Assembly (NCBI GenBank): GCA_018433885.1
Contig: JAHDQK010000029.1
Coordinates: forward strand, 1-64,000
DNA from: Candidatus Cloacimonadota bacterium
GTDB taxonomy: Bacteria; Cloacimonadota; Cloacimonadia; Cloacimonadales; Cloacimonadaceae
DNA: 64,000 nucleotides
Direction: 5' to 3'
The position numbers were made by a program, and so were the translations under genes. The notes beneath the pieces were generated by a model. That model did no database searches, was not told the DNA's origin, and worked only from the letters and a program-made list of their open reading frames with translations. Below, piece by piece: positions 26,902-36,514 of the stretch. How positions within the stretch are numbered: position 1 is the stretch's first letter; every line of letters begins with the position of its first letter.

Positions 26902-27539
26902 TCTTGGAAAAGAAACTCTTCGAAGACTATCTGAACAAACTGAACCTACCGGAAATCCCACATCTGATGGGCAGATTTGAGCACTTTCACAACCTGCTTC
27001 TGGAACATAACAAAAACGTGAACCTTGTCTCCCGCAAAATGCCGCCCCAAAGCTATTGGGTTCAGCATTTTCTTGACAGCTTGCTAGCTGTGGAATGTTT
27101 GGATTTTGTGGGTAAAAGCGTTTTGGATTTTGGTTCCGGGGGCGGTTTGCCCGGGATACCCATCCAGATCGTCTCTACCGGATGCGAGATGATTCTGTTG
27201 GATAGCATCAACAAGAAGACTCGTGTTCTCTCCGAGATGGTAGATGCGCTTGCTCTGCCCAATACTGGTGTGGAATGTGCCCGCTTGGAAGATTACGCGT
27301 TTCTTACACGACGTCCCAGCTTCGATTTTATCCTCTGCCGGGCTGTGGCGTTGGAAAAGCGTTATTACTCCCCGCTGAGGCGCTTGTTGAAGCCTTCCGG
27401 ACACCTCGTGATGTATAAATCACGCAATCTGGAGGATCTGGAAGGGATCAAGTTTCAGGAGCTGCTATCCAGAGAGGACGAACATCTGGGCTTGCGTCGC
27501 TTGATAATGGTGGCACAACGTGACCTCATGAAACGTTAA
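26898..27539 (+). CDS. rsmG: 16S rRNA (guanine-N7)-methyltransferase RsmG
   Basis: 213 residues, normal length. Methylates G527 (E. coli numbering) of 16S rRNA using S-adenosylmethionine. Diagnostic segments are NKNVNLVSRK, HFLDSLL, and the SAM motif LDFGSGGGLPGIP (about 75-87), followed by LLDSINKKTRVL. It overlaps the preceding gene by four bases and is followed 28 bases later by parA. The rsmG-parA-parB order is common near bacterial replication origins. Confidence 0.95.
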   Translation: MILEKKLFEDYLNKLNLPEIPHLMGRFEHFHNLLLEHNKNVNLVSRKMPPQSYWVQHFLDSLLAVECLDFVGKSVLDFGSGGGLPGIPIQIVSTGCEMILLDSINKKTRVLSEMVDALALPNTGVECARLEDYAFLTRRPSFDFILCRAVALEKRYYSPLRRLLKPSGHLVMYKSRNLEDLEGIKFQELLSREDEHLGLRRLIMVAQRDLMKR

Positions 27540-27567
27540 AAATGATAAGGATAACTGATATATAGAT

Positions 27568-28332
27568 ATGGCAAGAATTATTACGATCGTGAACCAAAAA
27601 GGTGGAGTGGGCAAAACCACCACCACCGTGAACCTGGCTGCGGCGCTGGCGGTTCTGGAAAAGCGCACCCTGCTGATCGATTTTGACCCTCAGGGAAACG
27701 CTTCCAGCGGTGTCGGCATCGACAAAGACAAAGTGGAACTGCAGATATATGATGCCCTCATCGGCAAAGTCCCGCTCTCGGATTGTATCCTCCCTACTTC
27801 CACTCAAAACCTGTTTTGCGTTCCGGGAAACATCAATCTCACCGGCGCGGAGATCGAACTTGTGCACGAATTTGCCCGCGAACATAAACTGAAGGAAGCC
27901 CTCGCCCCCATCCAGGGAGATTGGGACTTCATCCTCATCGATTGCCCGCCTTCTTTGGGATTGCTTACTGTAAACGCCATGACCGCTTCCACCGATCTGA
28001 TCGTGCCCATCCAGTGCGAATACTATGCCTTGGAAGGAGTTAGCCAGCTTCTTACCACAATCCGCTTGATCCAGAAAAACCTGAATCCCGCCCTGAACAT
28101 CCTCGGCATCCTGCTCACGATGTTCGATAAACGGGTGAATCTCAGCATGCAGGTGGCAAAAGAAGTTCACCGCTATTTCAAAGAAAAGGTGTTTCGCAGC
28201 GTGATCCCCCGCAATATCAAGCTCACAGAAGCGCCCAGCTTTGGCAAACCGATCTTTTTGTACGACATCCGCTCCCCGGGCGCCATGAGCTATCTGAATC
28301 TCGCCAACGAAGTAATCGAGCGTAGCAAATAA
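27568..28332 (+). CDS. parA: Chromosome-partitioning ATPase ParA (Soj)
   Basis: 254 residues. The deviant Walker A is KGGVGKTTTTVNLA (near 11-24), with the DFDPQGNASSG switch and LIDCPPSLG Walker B. It lacks an N-terminal helix-turn-helix, so it is the chromosomal Soj type. It moves ParB-bound origins by ATP-dependent DNA binding. Eight bases separate it from parB. Confidence 0.95.
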   Translation: MARIITIVNQKGGVGKTTTTVNLAAALAVLEKRTLLIDFDPQGNASSGVGIDKDKVELQIYDALIGKVPLSDCILPTSTQNLFCVPGNINLTGAEIELVHEFAREHKLKEALAPIQGDWDFILIDCPPSLGLLTVNAMTASTDLIVPIQCEYYALEGVSQLLTTIRLIQKNLNPALNILGILLTMFDKRVNLSMQVAKEVHRYFKEKVFRSVIPRNIKLTEAPSFGKPIFLYDIRSPGAMSYLNLANEVIERSK

Positions 28333-28340
28333 CAGAGGTA

Positions 28341-29192
28341 ATGATGAACGAACGTCTTGGACGCGGCCTCTCGGCTCTGATCCCAAACGATGAAAAAGAC
28401 TCCCGTATTAGCGCGGGAATCGGCACTTTGCCCATCGAACGCATTCACCCCAACCGTTATCAACCTCGCAAGAAGTTTGATCCCGAAAAACTAAGAGAGC
28501 TAAGCCAGTCGATTCTGGAAAACGGCATCATCCAACCCCTGATCGTAACCAAAAGTGAAGGCAGCGATTACGAACTTATCGCTGGTGAACGCAGACTGGA
28601 AGCGGCAAAGCTGGCGGGCTTGGATTCTGTGCCAGTGGTCATCCGCTCTGTATCCAAAAAAGAACAGCTCCAGATGGCGATCATCGAAAATATTCAGCGT
28701 GAAGATCTGGATCCCATCGAAGAAGCCCTCGCCTATCAAGCTTTGGCAGAAGATTTTTCGCTCACCCATGCCGAAATCGCTCTTGTAATGGCAAAAGATC
28801 GCACCACGATCTCCAACAGTCTGCGCTTGCTGAAACTACCCCCGGAGGTGATCAGCATGGTGGCTTCCGCTGAACTCAGTGCGGGGCATGCCAGGACGGT
28901 GCTCGCGGTGGAACCGGAATATCAACTGCGCTTCGCGGAATTCATCATCAAATACAAACTCACGGTGCGGCAAGCGGAGGAGAAGGCAAAAGTATTTGCC
29001 CAGAGTCTTACCCAACCGCATCATGCCAATATCAAAACAGCAAATACCCGGGCTTTGGAACAGGATCTTTCCGGAATATTCCAAACCCCGGTGAAAGTCT
29101 CAGAACACAAAGGGAAGGGCAAAATCACGCTCGAATTTAAAAGCCAGCACGAGCTGGAACGGATAAGATTACTAATAGAAAAACTGAGGTAA
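28341..29192 (+). CDS. parB: Chromosome-partitioning protein ParB
   Basis: 283 residues. The N-terminal [11 protein letters not shown] is the ParA-stimulating peptide; [13 protein letters not shown] and [12 protein letters not shown] are the conserved CTP-binding boxes; a helix-turn-helix follows ([27 protein letters not shown]), then a C-terminal dimer domain. Two ATGs in tandem open the gene and either could be used. No parS site consensus was spotted by eye in the neighbourhood. rfbB starts two bases after its stop. Confidence 0.95.
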   Translation: MMNERLGRGLSALIPNDEKDSRISAGIGTLPIERIHPNRYQPRKKFDPEKLRELSQSILENGIIQPLIVTKSEGSDYELIAGERRLEAAKLAGLDSVPVVIRSVSKKEQLQMAIIENIQREDLDPIEEALAYQALAEDFSLTHAEIALVMAKDRTTISNSLRLLKLPPEVISMVASAELSAGHARTVLAVEPEYQLRFAEFIIKYKLTVRQAEEKAKVFAQSLTQPHHANIKTANTRALEQDLSGIFQTPVKVSEHKGKGKITLEFKSQHELERIRLLIEKLR

Positions 29193-29194
29193 AT

Positions 29195-30265
29195 ATGCAA
29201 CAAATCATCGTTACCGGCGGAGCCGGATTCATCGGCGCAAACTATATCCACCACCTCTTCGCGGATCCCTCTTTCACCGGCAAAGTGCTGAATATCGACG
29301 CGCTCACCTACGCCGGTAACCTCGAATCTCTCAAAGATATAGAGACCAGATTTGGCGGCTCCCGCTACTTTTTTGAACACGCGGATATCTGCGACGCTCC
29401 CCGGATAAACCAGATTTTTAATTCTTTCAAACCCGATACCATCGTCAATTTTGCCGCGGAATCCCACGTTGACCGCTCTATAGATGGTCCCCTCCAGTTT
29501 GTGCAAACGAACGTAATGGGCACTGCCACTCTGCTGGCTGCCGCTCTGGAACTGTATCGATCGCTTCCTGATCCCGATAAAGCCCGGTTCAGATTTCATC
29601 ATGTATCTACCGACGAAGTGTATGGCTCTCTGGGCGAAACAGGAATGTTCACCGAAGAAACTCCATACGATCCCTCTTCCCCCTATTCTGCCTCCAAAGC
29701 CGCCAGCGATCATCTTCTGCGCGCCTGGCAACGCACATTTGGCTTGCCGGTAAGCATCTCAAATTGTTCGAATAACTACGGTGCATATCAGTTCCCGGAA
29801 AAACTAATCCCCCTGATGATCCTCAATTGCCTTGCCCACAAACCTTTACCCGTATATGGAAAAGGCTTGAATGTGCGCGATTGGCTTTTTGTAACCGACC
29901 ATTGCGAAGCTATCAACACCATCATTCGCAAAGGTAAAACCGGGGAAACCTACAACATCGGCGGCCACAACGAGATCAAAAACATCGATATCGTAGGCAT
30001 CATCTGCGAGCTGCTGGATGAACTGGAACCAAGCCCCAAGGGCATTAAATATAATGAACTCATCACATACGTACAAGATCGCCCCGGCCACGACCTGCGT
30101 TATGCCATCGACGCCGGAAAGATCGAACGTGAACTTGGCTGGAAGCCCCGCGAAACATTTCAGACCGGCATCCGCAAAACCATCATCTGGTATCTGGAAA
30201 ACCGGCAATGGTGGAAAAACATCCAGGATATAAGCTACCAGCAGCAACGCCTGGGGGTTCTGTAA
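29195..30265 (+). CDS. rfbB: dTDP-glucose 4,6-dehydratase
   Basis: 356 residues, short-chain dehydrogenase fold. It has the NAD site [10 protein letters not shown] (7-16), the catalytic STDEVYG segment and YSASK (near 164), and the substrate segment [15 protein letters not shown]. It makes dTDP-4-keto-6-deoxyglucose for rhamnose and related surface sugars. The other rfb genes are not next to it, which is unusual. It is probably the last gene of the rsmG-parAB transcript. Confidence 0.93.
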   Translation: MQQIIVTGGAGFIGANYIHHLFADPSFTGKVLNIDALTYAGNLESLKDIETRFGGSRYFFEHADICDAPRINQIFNSFKPDTIVNFAAESHVDRSIDGPLQFVQTNVMGTATLLAAALELYRSLPDPDKARFRFHHVSTDEVYGSLGETGMFTEETPYDPSSPYSASKAASDHLLRAWQRTFGLPVSISNCSNNYGAYQFPEKLIPLMILNCLAHKPLPVYGKGLNVRDWLFVTDHCEAINTIIRKGKTGETYNIGGHNEIKNIDIVGIICELLDELEPSPKGIKYNELITYVQDRPGHDLRYAIDAGKIERELGWKPRETFQTGIRKTIIWYLENRQWWKNIQDISYQQQRLGVL

Positions 30266-30717
30266 GGTTTAGCAATACCTCTTTCGTACCTGTTTGAAGC
30301 TCATCCCGGCTTCCTGAACCAGTTTATCTGATCTTAAGCTCCGGTTTAAGCTTCAAGCAATTTAGGTCGATTCTCCAAAGCGCTCGCATCTCAGTACTTA
30401 GTCATCCATCTGTTCAACCCAGCTAAGGCCATGGAGTTCAAGCCCCTAACCCTATCTACTTCAATTGCTAATGGTTACAGGGGGGCTGGGACTTCATCGC
30501 CGGGATGAAACCAGTACAAGCGATTGAAGTCCATTTGGCCTGTTTAACTACTAGCTGCATTGGAGATTACAGATGAACAATGAACTCCAATGGCATCAAT
30601 CGGGTTCAAGAACAAAAGTACGAAGCACGAATTTAACTCTTGGCAGCATCAGAAACATCTTGACCAAAAAGCCGAGTCATTACCTTTGGTAACTTAACTA
30701 AGGTAAGGATGTGCTAA
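30266..30717 (+). other. Intergenic region with a 189-bp dispersed repeat
   Basis: No gene or clear terminator was found. Most of the second half is the repeat at 30416-30604. The TetR gene starts after GGTAAGGA-like bases near 30701-30712. Confidence 0.6.
30416..30604 (+). repeat. 190-bp two-hairpin repeat, copy 1
   Basis: Nearly identical (above 90% by eye) to the reverse complement of 39889-40078. It contains two stems: GGACTTCA (30489-30496) with TGAAGTCC (30525-30532), and CATTGGAG (30558-30565) with CTCCAATG (30585-30592). Both stems are kept in the other copy, one through a G-T pair. Confidence 0.8.
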
Positions 30718-31308
30718 ATGAAAGTCGCAAAGATAAATAAGGACATGATTCTGCAAGCTGCTCTGAAGCTGATCGAAGAGAAGAAAAGCTCTAATGCGAT
30801 CACGATTCGGGATGTGGCAAAAGAACTGGGCTGCAGCCACCCAAACATCTATAATTACTATCCCTCCATGCTGGATTTAAGGTGGGATTGTTTGTTGTGG
30901 GTACTTTCCGCAATGATGGAGCATACTGGAAAACACATGACTCAGGAAGGGGATAACGATGCCCGTTTCAAGCAGTTTTTTCAGGTGCTCAGCAGTTACT
31001 TCCTAAAACATCCCAGTTACTATCGCCTGATCTGGTTTGATCCCATGGGCGAGCGCATTCCGGAGCACGTTCTACCCTATTTGCAGGAACCTTCTCAGCG
31101 GCTGCGGGATTTCGCGCTGGAGCTATATCCGGAACTGGGCAATCCCCAGACTGCGGCAGAGACCATGTTGATGATCCATCGCTATTTTCATGGCGAGATG
31201 TCCGTCATCATCAGTGGGAGAATGATCCCTGAGGATTATGAAATTACAATTAAACGGGTTGCGCACAACTGCCTTTGGATGATGCGCGCCTGCATCAACG
31301 ATATATGA
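30718..31308 (+). CDS. TetR-family transcriptional regulator
   Basis: 196 residues. The N-terminal helix-turn-helix reads AITIRDVAKELGCSHPNIYNYY (about 28-49), a clear TetR signature; the C-terminal ligand domain is not classifiable. It is followed at once by the flavodoxin gene, with which it overlaps or nearly touches, so it probably controls its own operon. The ligand is unknown. Confidence 0.88.
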   Translation: MKVAKINKDMILQAALKLIEEKKSSNAITIRDVAKELGCSHPNIYNYYPSMLDLRWDCLLWVLSAMMEHTGKHMTQEGDNDARFKQFFQVLSSYFLKHPSYYRLIWFDPMGERIPEHVLPYLQEPSQRLRDFALELYPELGNPQTAAETMLMIHRYFHGEMSVIISGRMIPEDYEITIKRVAHNCLWMMRACINDI

Positions 31309-31316
31309 GAGGTAAA

Positions 31317-31892
31317 ATGAAACGCTTTATAATCACATTGCTGTGTCTCACACTGGGTGTTACACTGTGTGCAACAAAGCCTACAAAGGAGAAAACTATG
31401 AAGATACTGGTACTATACAGTTCGCAGACCGGCACTACCCAAGAAATCGCCAAGTTTATGGCACAAGAGCTGGTAAAAGCTGGACACCAGGCGGATCTGA
31501 TGCAAGTAGATAAAGCTAAGAACCTGAACGCTTACGATGCGATGATCATCGGAGCGCCGGTATATATCGGCAAATGGAAAGCAGACGCACAGACTTTTGT
31601 GAAGGATCACGCGAATATCCTAAAAGAAATTCCTCATGCTTACTTCATGGTCGGAACCAGCTTCAACGGCAAAGCCAGCCCAGCTGAAATGAGAGCGATC
31701 CTCGCCAAGGTTCGCGAGATCAGCCCCCCGGTAAGCGAAGGAAAGTTCATGGGCAGGCTGGACTACTCTCGCTTGAACTTCTTTCAGCGTACTATCTCCA
31801 GACTCGTAAAAGCTCCAGAGGGAGACTTTCGGGATTGGGATGCCATTCGTAAATGGACACTGGACACGCTTGGGTTGTTTCAGCGAAGTTAG
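31317..31892 (+). CDS. Flavodoxin-domain protein with two possible starts
   Basis: 191 residues from 31317. The flavodoxin core starts MKILVLYSSQTGTTQEIA, with SSQTGTT as the FMN phosphate loop, and resembles menaquinone-dependent protoporphyrinogen oxidase-type flavodoxins. Two starts are plausible: the ATG at 31317 (GAGAGG site) adds a hydrophobic signal-like segment (FIITLLCLTLGVTLCATK); the ATG at 31399 has a better AAGGAG site and gives a plain cytosolic flavodoxin of 164 residues. The gene likely works as a one- or two-electron carrier under the adjacent TetR regulator. Confidence 0.8.
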   Translation: MKRFIITLLCLTLGVTLCATKPTKEKTMKILVLYSSQTGTTQEIAKFMAQELVKAGHQADLMQVDKAKNLNAYDAMIIGAPVYIGKWKADAQTFVKDHANILKEIPHAYFMVGTSFNGKASPAEMRAILAKVREISPPVSEGKFMGRLDYSRLNFFQRTISRLVKAPEGDFRDWDAIRKWTLDTLGLFQRS

Positions 31893-31937
31893 GTTGTTGA
31901 TTTCCTTATATTTCTGGGATTTCTGCATAACTAATAG

Positions 31938-31963
31938 TGGCGGATATGATATCTGCCATTTTT
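31938..31963 (+). terminator. Terminator of the tetR-flavodoxin operon
   Basis: TGGCGGATAT pairs with ATATCTGCCA (one G-U pair) around a single-base loop region and is followed by five T. Confidence 0.8.
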
Positions 31964-32158
31964 CTATCCCTCAGATAACGTCATAAGTTCTCAGTATTAG
32001 GGAAATAACCGAATCTCCAGAGTTGCCCAATTACAAACTCTGCGAAAATCAGGAACTGGCTGATAATTGATCTGTTCATATATCGTAGTTCGTGGTTGAA
32101 ATCATCATGGCTGGGTTTATACTTGGATCCGTAGCGGGATAATCCTATGCTACAAATC

Positions 32159-32442
32159 CTATATCAGCTTTTGCAGATTTGCCAAGCGCGACCTAATATC
32201 CGCCATGAATTCCTGATCCGAAGCATCTGGATTGCGAGTATCATACCATATCTGGCAGGGAGCTTGTCCACAATCAGCACAGGTAGAAAAGCCCTTTTGT
32301 AATACGCAGGCGTAGATCGGACAGGTGTTCAAGCCATAAAATTCCACCCAAGATACTTGCCCCTCAAGCTCGTTGCACCCATCGCATTCAGTAGAATAAC
32401 ACGGCAATCAGTTGCGCAGATTACACCACATTTACTTATCAT
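32159..32442 (-). pseudogene. DUF3795-family cysteine-rich protein with a frame break
   Basis: The frame at 32159-32407 reads CYSTECDGCNELEGQVSW, CPIYACVLQKGFSTCADC and APCQIWYDTRNPDASDQEF, typical of DUF3795 proteins that probably bind metal through cysteines. Its only upstream start is a TTG without a site. Just upstream an ATG at 32442 with a GGAGAG site opens MISKCGVICATDC, the family's usual N-terminus, in another frame; the two frames meet near 32405. Either the gene is recently broken, the read has an indel, or recoding occurs. No neighbour suggests a function. Confidence 0.65.
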
Positions 32443-32573
32443 AACATCTCTCCACTATTTGAATGTCGCCATTGGTACCGCATCTGCATTTTCAGTCAAG
32501 CTCATTATCTGATGCCGAGTAAAGGGCAAACACGGTAAATAACTGACCCCATGCCCCAGACCTTGATTCACCA

Positions 32574-32604
32574 CAAAAGAAAAAGCGGGAGATTTCACCC
32601 CCGC
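32574..32604 (-). terminator. Terminator downstream of the methyltransferase remnant
   Basis: GCGGG (32585-32589) pairs with CCCGC (32600-32604); read on the minus strand it is followed by TTTTTCTTTT. Confidence 0.65.
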
Positions 32605-32626
32605 CTTGTGTCAAATAAATATCATG

Positions 32627-32817
32627 TTAGCCCTTATGCACCAAAATCACGCGCCAATCTTTTCCGTGAATCGTGAAAGAACTCCAGTATGCCTTTTTTG
32701 CAACCACTTTAGCCAAGACATTACATATCTATTATAGGGAGCATAATCCTCCTCGGGATCTCCCCACATACGCCACAACCAACTTAGATTGGAGTACAAT
32801 TTAGTACTTTCCCGCAT
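32627..32817 (-). pseudogene. Remnant of a class I SAM-dependent methyltransferase
   Basis: The ATG at 32817 has a good AAGGAAG site and opens a 56-residue frame (to 32647) whose first 35 residues (ESTKLYSNLSWLWRMWGDP...) resemble the N-terminus of small class I methyltransferases. The remainder of that frame is unlike them. Another frame just downstream, ending at 32627, reads FTIHGKDWRVILVHKG, like the last strand of such enzymes. The central SAM-binding part (about 180 residues) is missing, so this looks like an internal-deletion remnant that kept its ribosome site and terminator. Confidence 0.5.
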
Positions 32818-32889
32818 AGTTCTTCCTTCTCTGTTTTGTTTTCCATATTCATTCCCGCTCAGGGCAGTAAATGTGTCAACCCAAAAACC

Positions 32890-32917
32890 AAAAAAGAGCA
32901 GCCTAAAAGACTGCTCT
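32890..32917 (-). terminator. Terminator of the rpsU-rpoD operon
   Basis: AGAGCAG pairs with CTGCTCT (32895-32917); read on the minus strand it is followed by six T. It is about 35 bases after the rpoD stop. Confidence 0.9.
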
Positions 32918-32951
32918 ATATAACTAACTATATCATGATATCGGTGCTTAG

Positions 32952-34691
32952 CTATTTCACATGGAAGTTATCCAAGAACTGTTGCAGAATAGCAGCCCGG
33001 CTGGGGTGCCGAAGTTTCTTCAACGCTTTATCCTCGATCTGACGGATGCGTTCGCGAGTAACCTGGAAGATATTGCCCACTTCCTCCAAAGTGCGGTGGT
33101 AACCATCATCGATGCCAAAGCGCAGGCGGATCACGCGTTCTTCTCTGGTGGTGAGGGTTTTAAGTACTTCATCCACTTGTTTTTTGAGCAGGCTGCGTTC
33201 TGCCAAGCGTTCCGGAGAGATGATGGTTCTATCTTCGATAAAATCGCCCAGGATGCTATCTTCACTATCGTGGCCGATGGGTTTATCCAGCGAGACTGGT
33301 TCTTTGCTGATGGAGAGGATGTTTTTCACCTTTTCCACCGGCATATCCAGTACTTCGGAGATCTCTTCCGGATAGGGATCACGCCCCAGTTTCTGCATCA
33401 GGCGTCTGCTGGTACGGTTGATCTTGTTTATGGATTCGATCATATGCACTGGAATGCGGATGGTGCGAGCTTGGTCGGCGATGGCGCGGGTGATCGCTTG
33501 GCGTATCCACCACGTGGCATAGGTGCTGAATTTGTAGCCCTTGCGATAGTCATATTTCTCCACCGCGCGCATCAGCCCGGTGTTTCCTTCCTGGATCAGA
33601 TCCAGAAATTCCAGTCCGCGGTTGTTGTAGCGTTTTGCGATGCTGATCACGAGGCGCACGTTTGCTTCGATCATCTCGTTTTGAGCTTTTTCCTTGCTGC
33701 GTTCAGCGCGGTCGATTTCACGTAGGAGGAAGACCAGTTCATTGCCGGTCATTTTGGTTTCCAGTTCAACGCGGCGTATCTTGCGCCTGGCGTTTTTGAT
33801 CTTACGCAAGGTTTCCACGAAGATGTTCGGATCCATGTTGGTTTCGCTTTTTACCTCATCAAAATCCTCATCGCTCTTTTTAGCCCGGCGTCCGTAGGTA
33901 CAGATCTCGTCTATCGTATAGCGTTTGATTCTGGTAAGTTCATTGATGGAGTTGTAGCTTTCTTCGATGCGCTCGACCAAGCTGCGGATTCTGTAAACCA
34001 TGCGTTTGATCAGTTTATCGTTATAGGAAAGGGTCATAAAGGTATCCACCACCTGATTGCGGAGGCGGTCGATCTCTTCTTGGCGGCTGGCGGTGCCGGT
34101 CTCATCAAAATCGCAATTATCCAGAATGCTGCCGATTTTGTCCAAGGTCGTTTCGTTTTCTTTGAGAATCTCTTTAAAGCGATCGATGATCTTCACATCC
34201 TGGTTTTTATCGATCCAGGTGCCGATATCCACTTTGAAGATTTGATCCAGCCGAACTCTGCGCTCACGATAGCGATGTAGGAAGTTATACATTTCCCTGA
34301 GGGTAGAGCCTGCCTGAAACACATTCTTATTGATCATCTTCTGGAATGTCTCGATCTTCATCGCCACGCGCACTTCGCCCTCGCGATCCAGGAGCGGGAC
34401 TCTGCCCATTTCGCGCAGATACATCCTCACGGGATCATCGTAGAACCGCTTGGTTTTGAATTTCTTGGGTGCTGCCGGCTTACGAATCGCCGCCCCGCCT
34501 TTGGTGATGCGTTTCTCCGTCTCATCGATGATCTCGATCCCATCTTGGGAGAGATCAAAGATGATGTCATCTACCTTATCCAGAAAGAAAGGGCTGTTAG
34601 GCAGGATATCGTTGATTTGTTTGAAGGTGATATACCCGGATTCTTTACCCAGATCAACCAGTTTTTTCAAACATTCGTTGTAAGTAATCAT
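32952..34691 (-). CDS. rpoD: Primary sigma factor RpoD (sigma-70)
   Basis: 579 residues from the ATG at 34691, which has AAGGAG five bases upstream; a TTG one codon earlier is less likely. Region 1.1 is recognisable at the N-terminus. Core-binding and -10 recognition regions are clear ([25 protein letters not shown] near 385-410), and region 4 ends with the helix-turn-helix [29 protein letters not shown]. It directs RNA polymerase to housekeeping promoters. It is last in the rpsU-cvpA-mutS2-dnaG-rpoD operon, 23 bases after dnaG. Confidence 0.96.
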   Translation of the reverse strand: MITYNECLKKLVDLGKESGYITFKQINDILPNSPFFLDKVDDIIFDLSQDGIEIIDETEKRITKGGAAIRKPAAPKKFKTKRFYDDPVRMYLREMGRVPLLDREGEVRVAMKIETFQKMINKNVFQAGSTLREMYNFLHRYRERRVRLDQIFKVDIGTWIDKNQDVKIIDRFKEILKENETTLDKIGSILDNCDFDETGTASRQEEIDRLRNQVVDTFMTLSYNDKLIKRMVYRIRSLVERIEESYNSINELTRIKRYTIDEICTYGRRAKKSDEDFDEVKSETNMDPNIFVETLRKIKNARRKIRRVELETKMTGNELVFLLREIDRAERSKEKAQNEMIEANVRLVISIAKRYNNRGLEFLDLIQEGNTGLMRAVEKYDYRKGYKFSTYATWWIRQAITRAIADQARTIRIPVHMIESINKINRTSRRLMQKLGRDPYPEEISEVLDMPVEKVKNILSISKEPVSLDKPIGHDSEDSILGDFIEDRTIISPERLAERSLLKKQVDEVLKTLTTREERVIRLRFGIDDGYHRTLEEVGNIFQVTRERIRQIEDKALKKLRHPSRAAILQQFLDNFHVK

Positions 34692-34714
34692 CAATGCTCC
34701 TTGGCAAAATGCTC

Positions 34715-36439
34715 TTAAAAGAGTACCTTGTTTACGACCCGCTTCGTCATCCTTCGATACTCGCGGGAAAGTGTTTCCTTCTGCTTGAGGAGTTCCAGAT
34801 TATCAGGATCCCGAGCGATAGCCTTGTCCAAGGCCTCCAGATCCCGTTTAAGCTTGCGCAATTTCAGGTCTTTGATTATGCTCGAAAGGCTCGCCTGCTG
34901 AAAATCCTCAAACAGAAGCTCAGCCATACTGTTCTTGATTTCTATGTTCTCTATGTTATCCAAGAACGCAGCCTCGTCCCATCTGGGTAGTTCCTGAACT
35001 TTCTGTTGCAAGAACATGAAGAGATTGCGGTAGGACTTATTAGTAAAATAATCCGCAGAAAGCTCGCTGGCAAGAAGAGAATAGCTCTCTTCATCTTTTA
35101 ACGCTAGGCACAGCGCCATCCGCTCCTGAGGAATCTCTTTTACCGGAGTATCCGATGCTATAATTACCGGTGCTTGAGGGCGCGAAACAGAGCGTTTTAA
35201 CGAAGATAAAAGCGCGTTCTCGCTGATCTTGAAAGCTTCCGCGATATCCTGGATATACAGTTCCTGCTGGATTTGATCGTCCATATTGCGCAGAGCTTCC
35301 AGAAGCAGGTCGATGCGCTCCTTGGGGCTTTCCGGGATGGCTTCGCTCTCTGCCAAGAATCTTACGATCCCCACAGCGCCGTCAACCATCTCCTGTAGCC
35401 GTTCTGCACCGTGTTTTAACAAGAAACTATCCGGATCCTCCTCCGGAGGTAACACAACAACCTTGGGTTGCATTCCCCGGGAAAGACATAGCAAGGCGCC
35501 CCGCACAGCCGCTTTCAGCCCCGCAGAATCTCCGTCATAAAGCATCACGGTATTGCGGGAAAAGCGATTTAGCAACAGCACCTGATCCTCCGTAAGCGCA
35601 GTTCCCAAACTCGCTACGGAGTTTGCAAATCCATATTCGTAAAGCCGCAGAAAATCAAAGTATCCCTCGCACACCACCGAGTAATCCATCTTGCTGATGT
35701 TGTACTTGGTTTTATGAAGTCCGTAAAGCTCCTTGCCTTTGGTATATAGCTCCGTGCCTGGGGAATTCACATATTTCCCGCCGATGTCGGAGCTTTCCAG
35801 GATTCTGCCGCCAAAAGCGATCACGTCCCCGGTGTTGTTGTGAATCGGAAACATCAGGCGTTCGCGGAACCTGTCGTTTAATGCCCCGGAGTTTTCCAGA
35901 AACAAGCCACTCAGTTTTAACAGATCCACCCCATAGCCTTCCTTAAGCAGATGGTTGAGCAGTCCTCGGTTGGAAGGCAGAGCATAGCCCAATTCCAGAT
36001 CCCGGGCGGTGTTTGCCGAGAAGCTTCGTTGCTGAAGATATTCCAGAACACTATCACCATGCTCGAAGAGGCATTTGCTGAAGAACTCTCCCGCGCTTTT
36101 GTAAACTTGCAGAAGCTGTTGGCGTTTGGTGGAAACCACTTTGCTCCGCTCACGTTCTGGGATCGGAATGCCTACGCGTTGCGCGAGCTTCTTTACCGCC
36201 TCGATGAAGCTAAGTTTCTCATAATCCTGCACGAAAGTGAAGACATTCCCCGCCTTTCCGCAAGCGAAGCATTTGAATATCTGCTTCGGCTGGCTTACAT
36301 ACATCGAAGGGCGGGTATCGTTGTGGAAAGGGCAAACCCCACGCCAGTTTGAACCTACGTGCTTCAGCGGGACGTAACTCTGGATCACGTCAACGATGTC
36401 GTTCGCACCGCGTATTTGGTCGATCAGGCTGTTTTCCAC
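34715..36439 (-). CDS. dnaG: DNA primase DnaG
   Basis: 574 residues, normal length. The zinc-binding domain has Cys36, His39, Cys57 and Cys60 (CPFH...CFAC). The catalytic TOPRIM domain shows [17 protein letters not shown] and the DGDSAG metal motif. The C-terminal helicase-binding part is present but weakly conserved. It makes RNA primers for replication and sits between mutS2 and rpoD. Confidence 0.96.
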   Translation of the reverse strand: MENSLIDQIRGANDIVDVIQSYVPLKHVGSNWRGVCPFHNDTRPSMYVSQPKQIFKCFACGKAGNVFTFVQDYEKLSFIEAVKKLAQRVGIPIPERERSKVVSTKRQQLLQVYKSAGEFFSKCLFEHGDSVLEYLQQRSFSANTARDLELGYALPSNRGLLNHLLKEGYGVDLLKLSGLFLENSGALNDRFRERLMFPIHNNTGDVIAFGGRILESSDIGGKYVNSPGTELYTKGKELYGLHKTKYNISKMDYSVVCEGYFDFLRLYEYGFANSVASLGTALTEDQVLLLNRFSRNTVMLYDGDSAGLKAAVRGALLCLSRGMQPKVVVLPPEEDPDSFLLKHGAERLQEMVDGAVGIVRFLAESEAIPESPKERIDLLLEALRNMDDQIQQELYIQDIAEAFKISENALLSSLKRSVSRPQAPVIIASDTPVKEIPQERMALCLALKDEESYSLLASELSADYFTNKSYRNLFMFLQQKVQELPRWDEAAFLDNIENIEIKNSMAELLFEDFQQASLSSIIKDLKLRKLKRDLEALDKAIARDPDNLELLKQKETLSREYRRMTKRVVNKVLF

Positions 36440-36458
36440 ATTCTTCCTTGAAGGAAAG

Positions 36459-36481
36459 GGGGGTTACTCCCTCCCCTTATT
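36459..36481 (-). terminator. Weak G-C hairpin between mutS2 and dnaG
   Basis: On the minus strand a GGGGAGGG run can pair with CCCCCC around AGTAA and is followed by three T. It may attenuate rather than end transcription into dnaG. Confidence 0.35.
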
Positions 36482-36514
36482 TTGTTTCAGATCATTACCA
36501 CAGCTAATGCGGCG

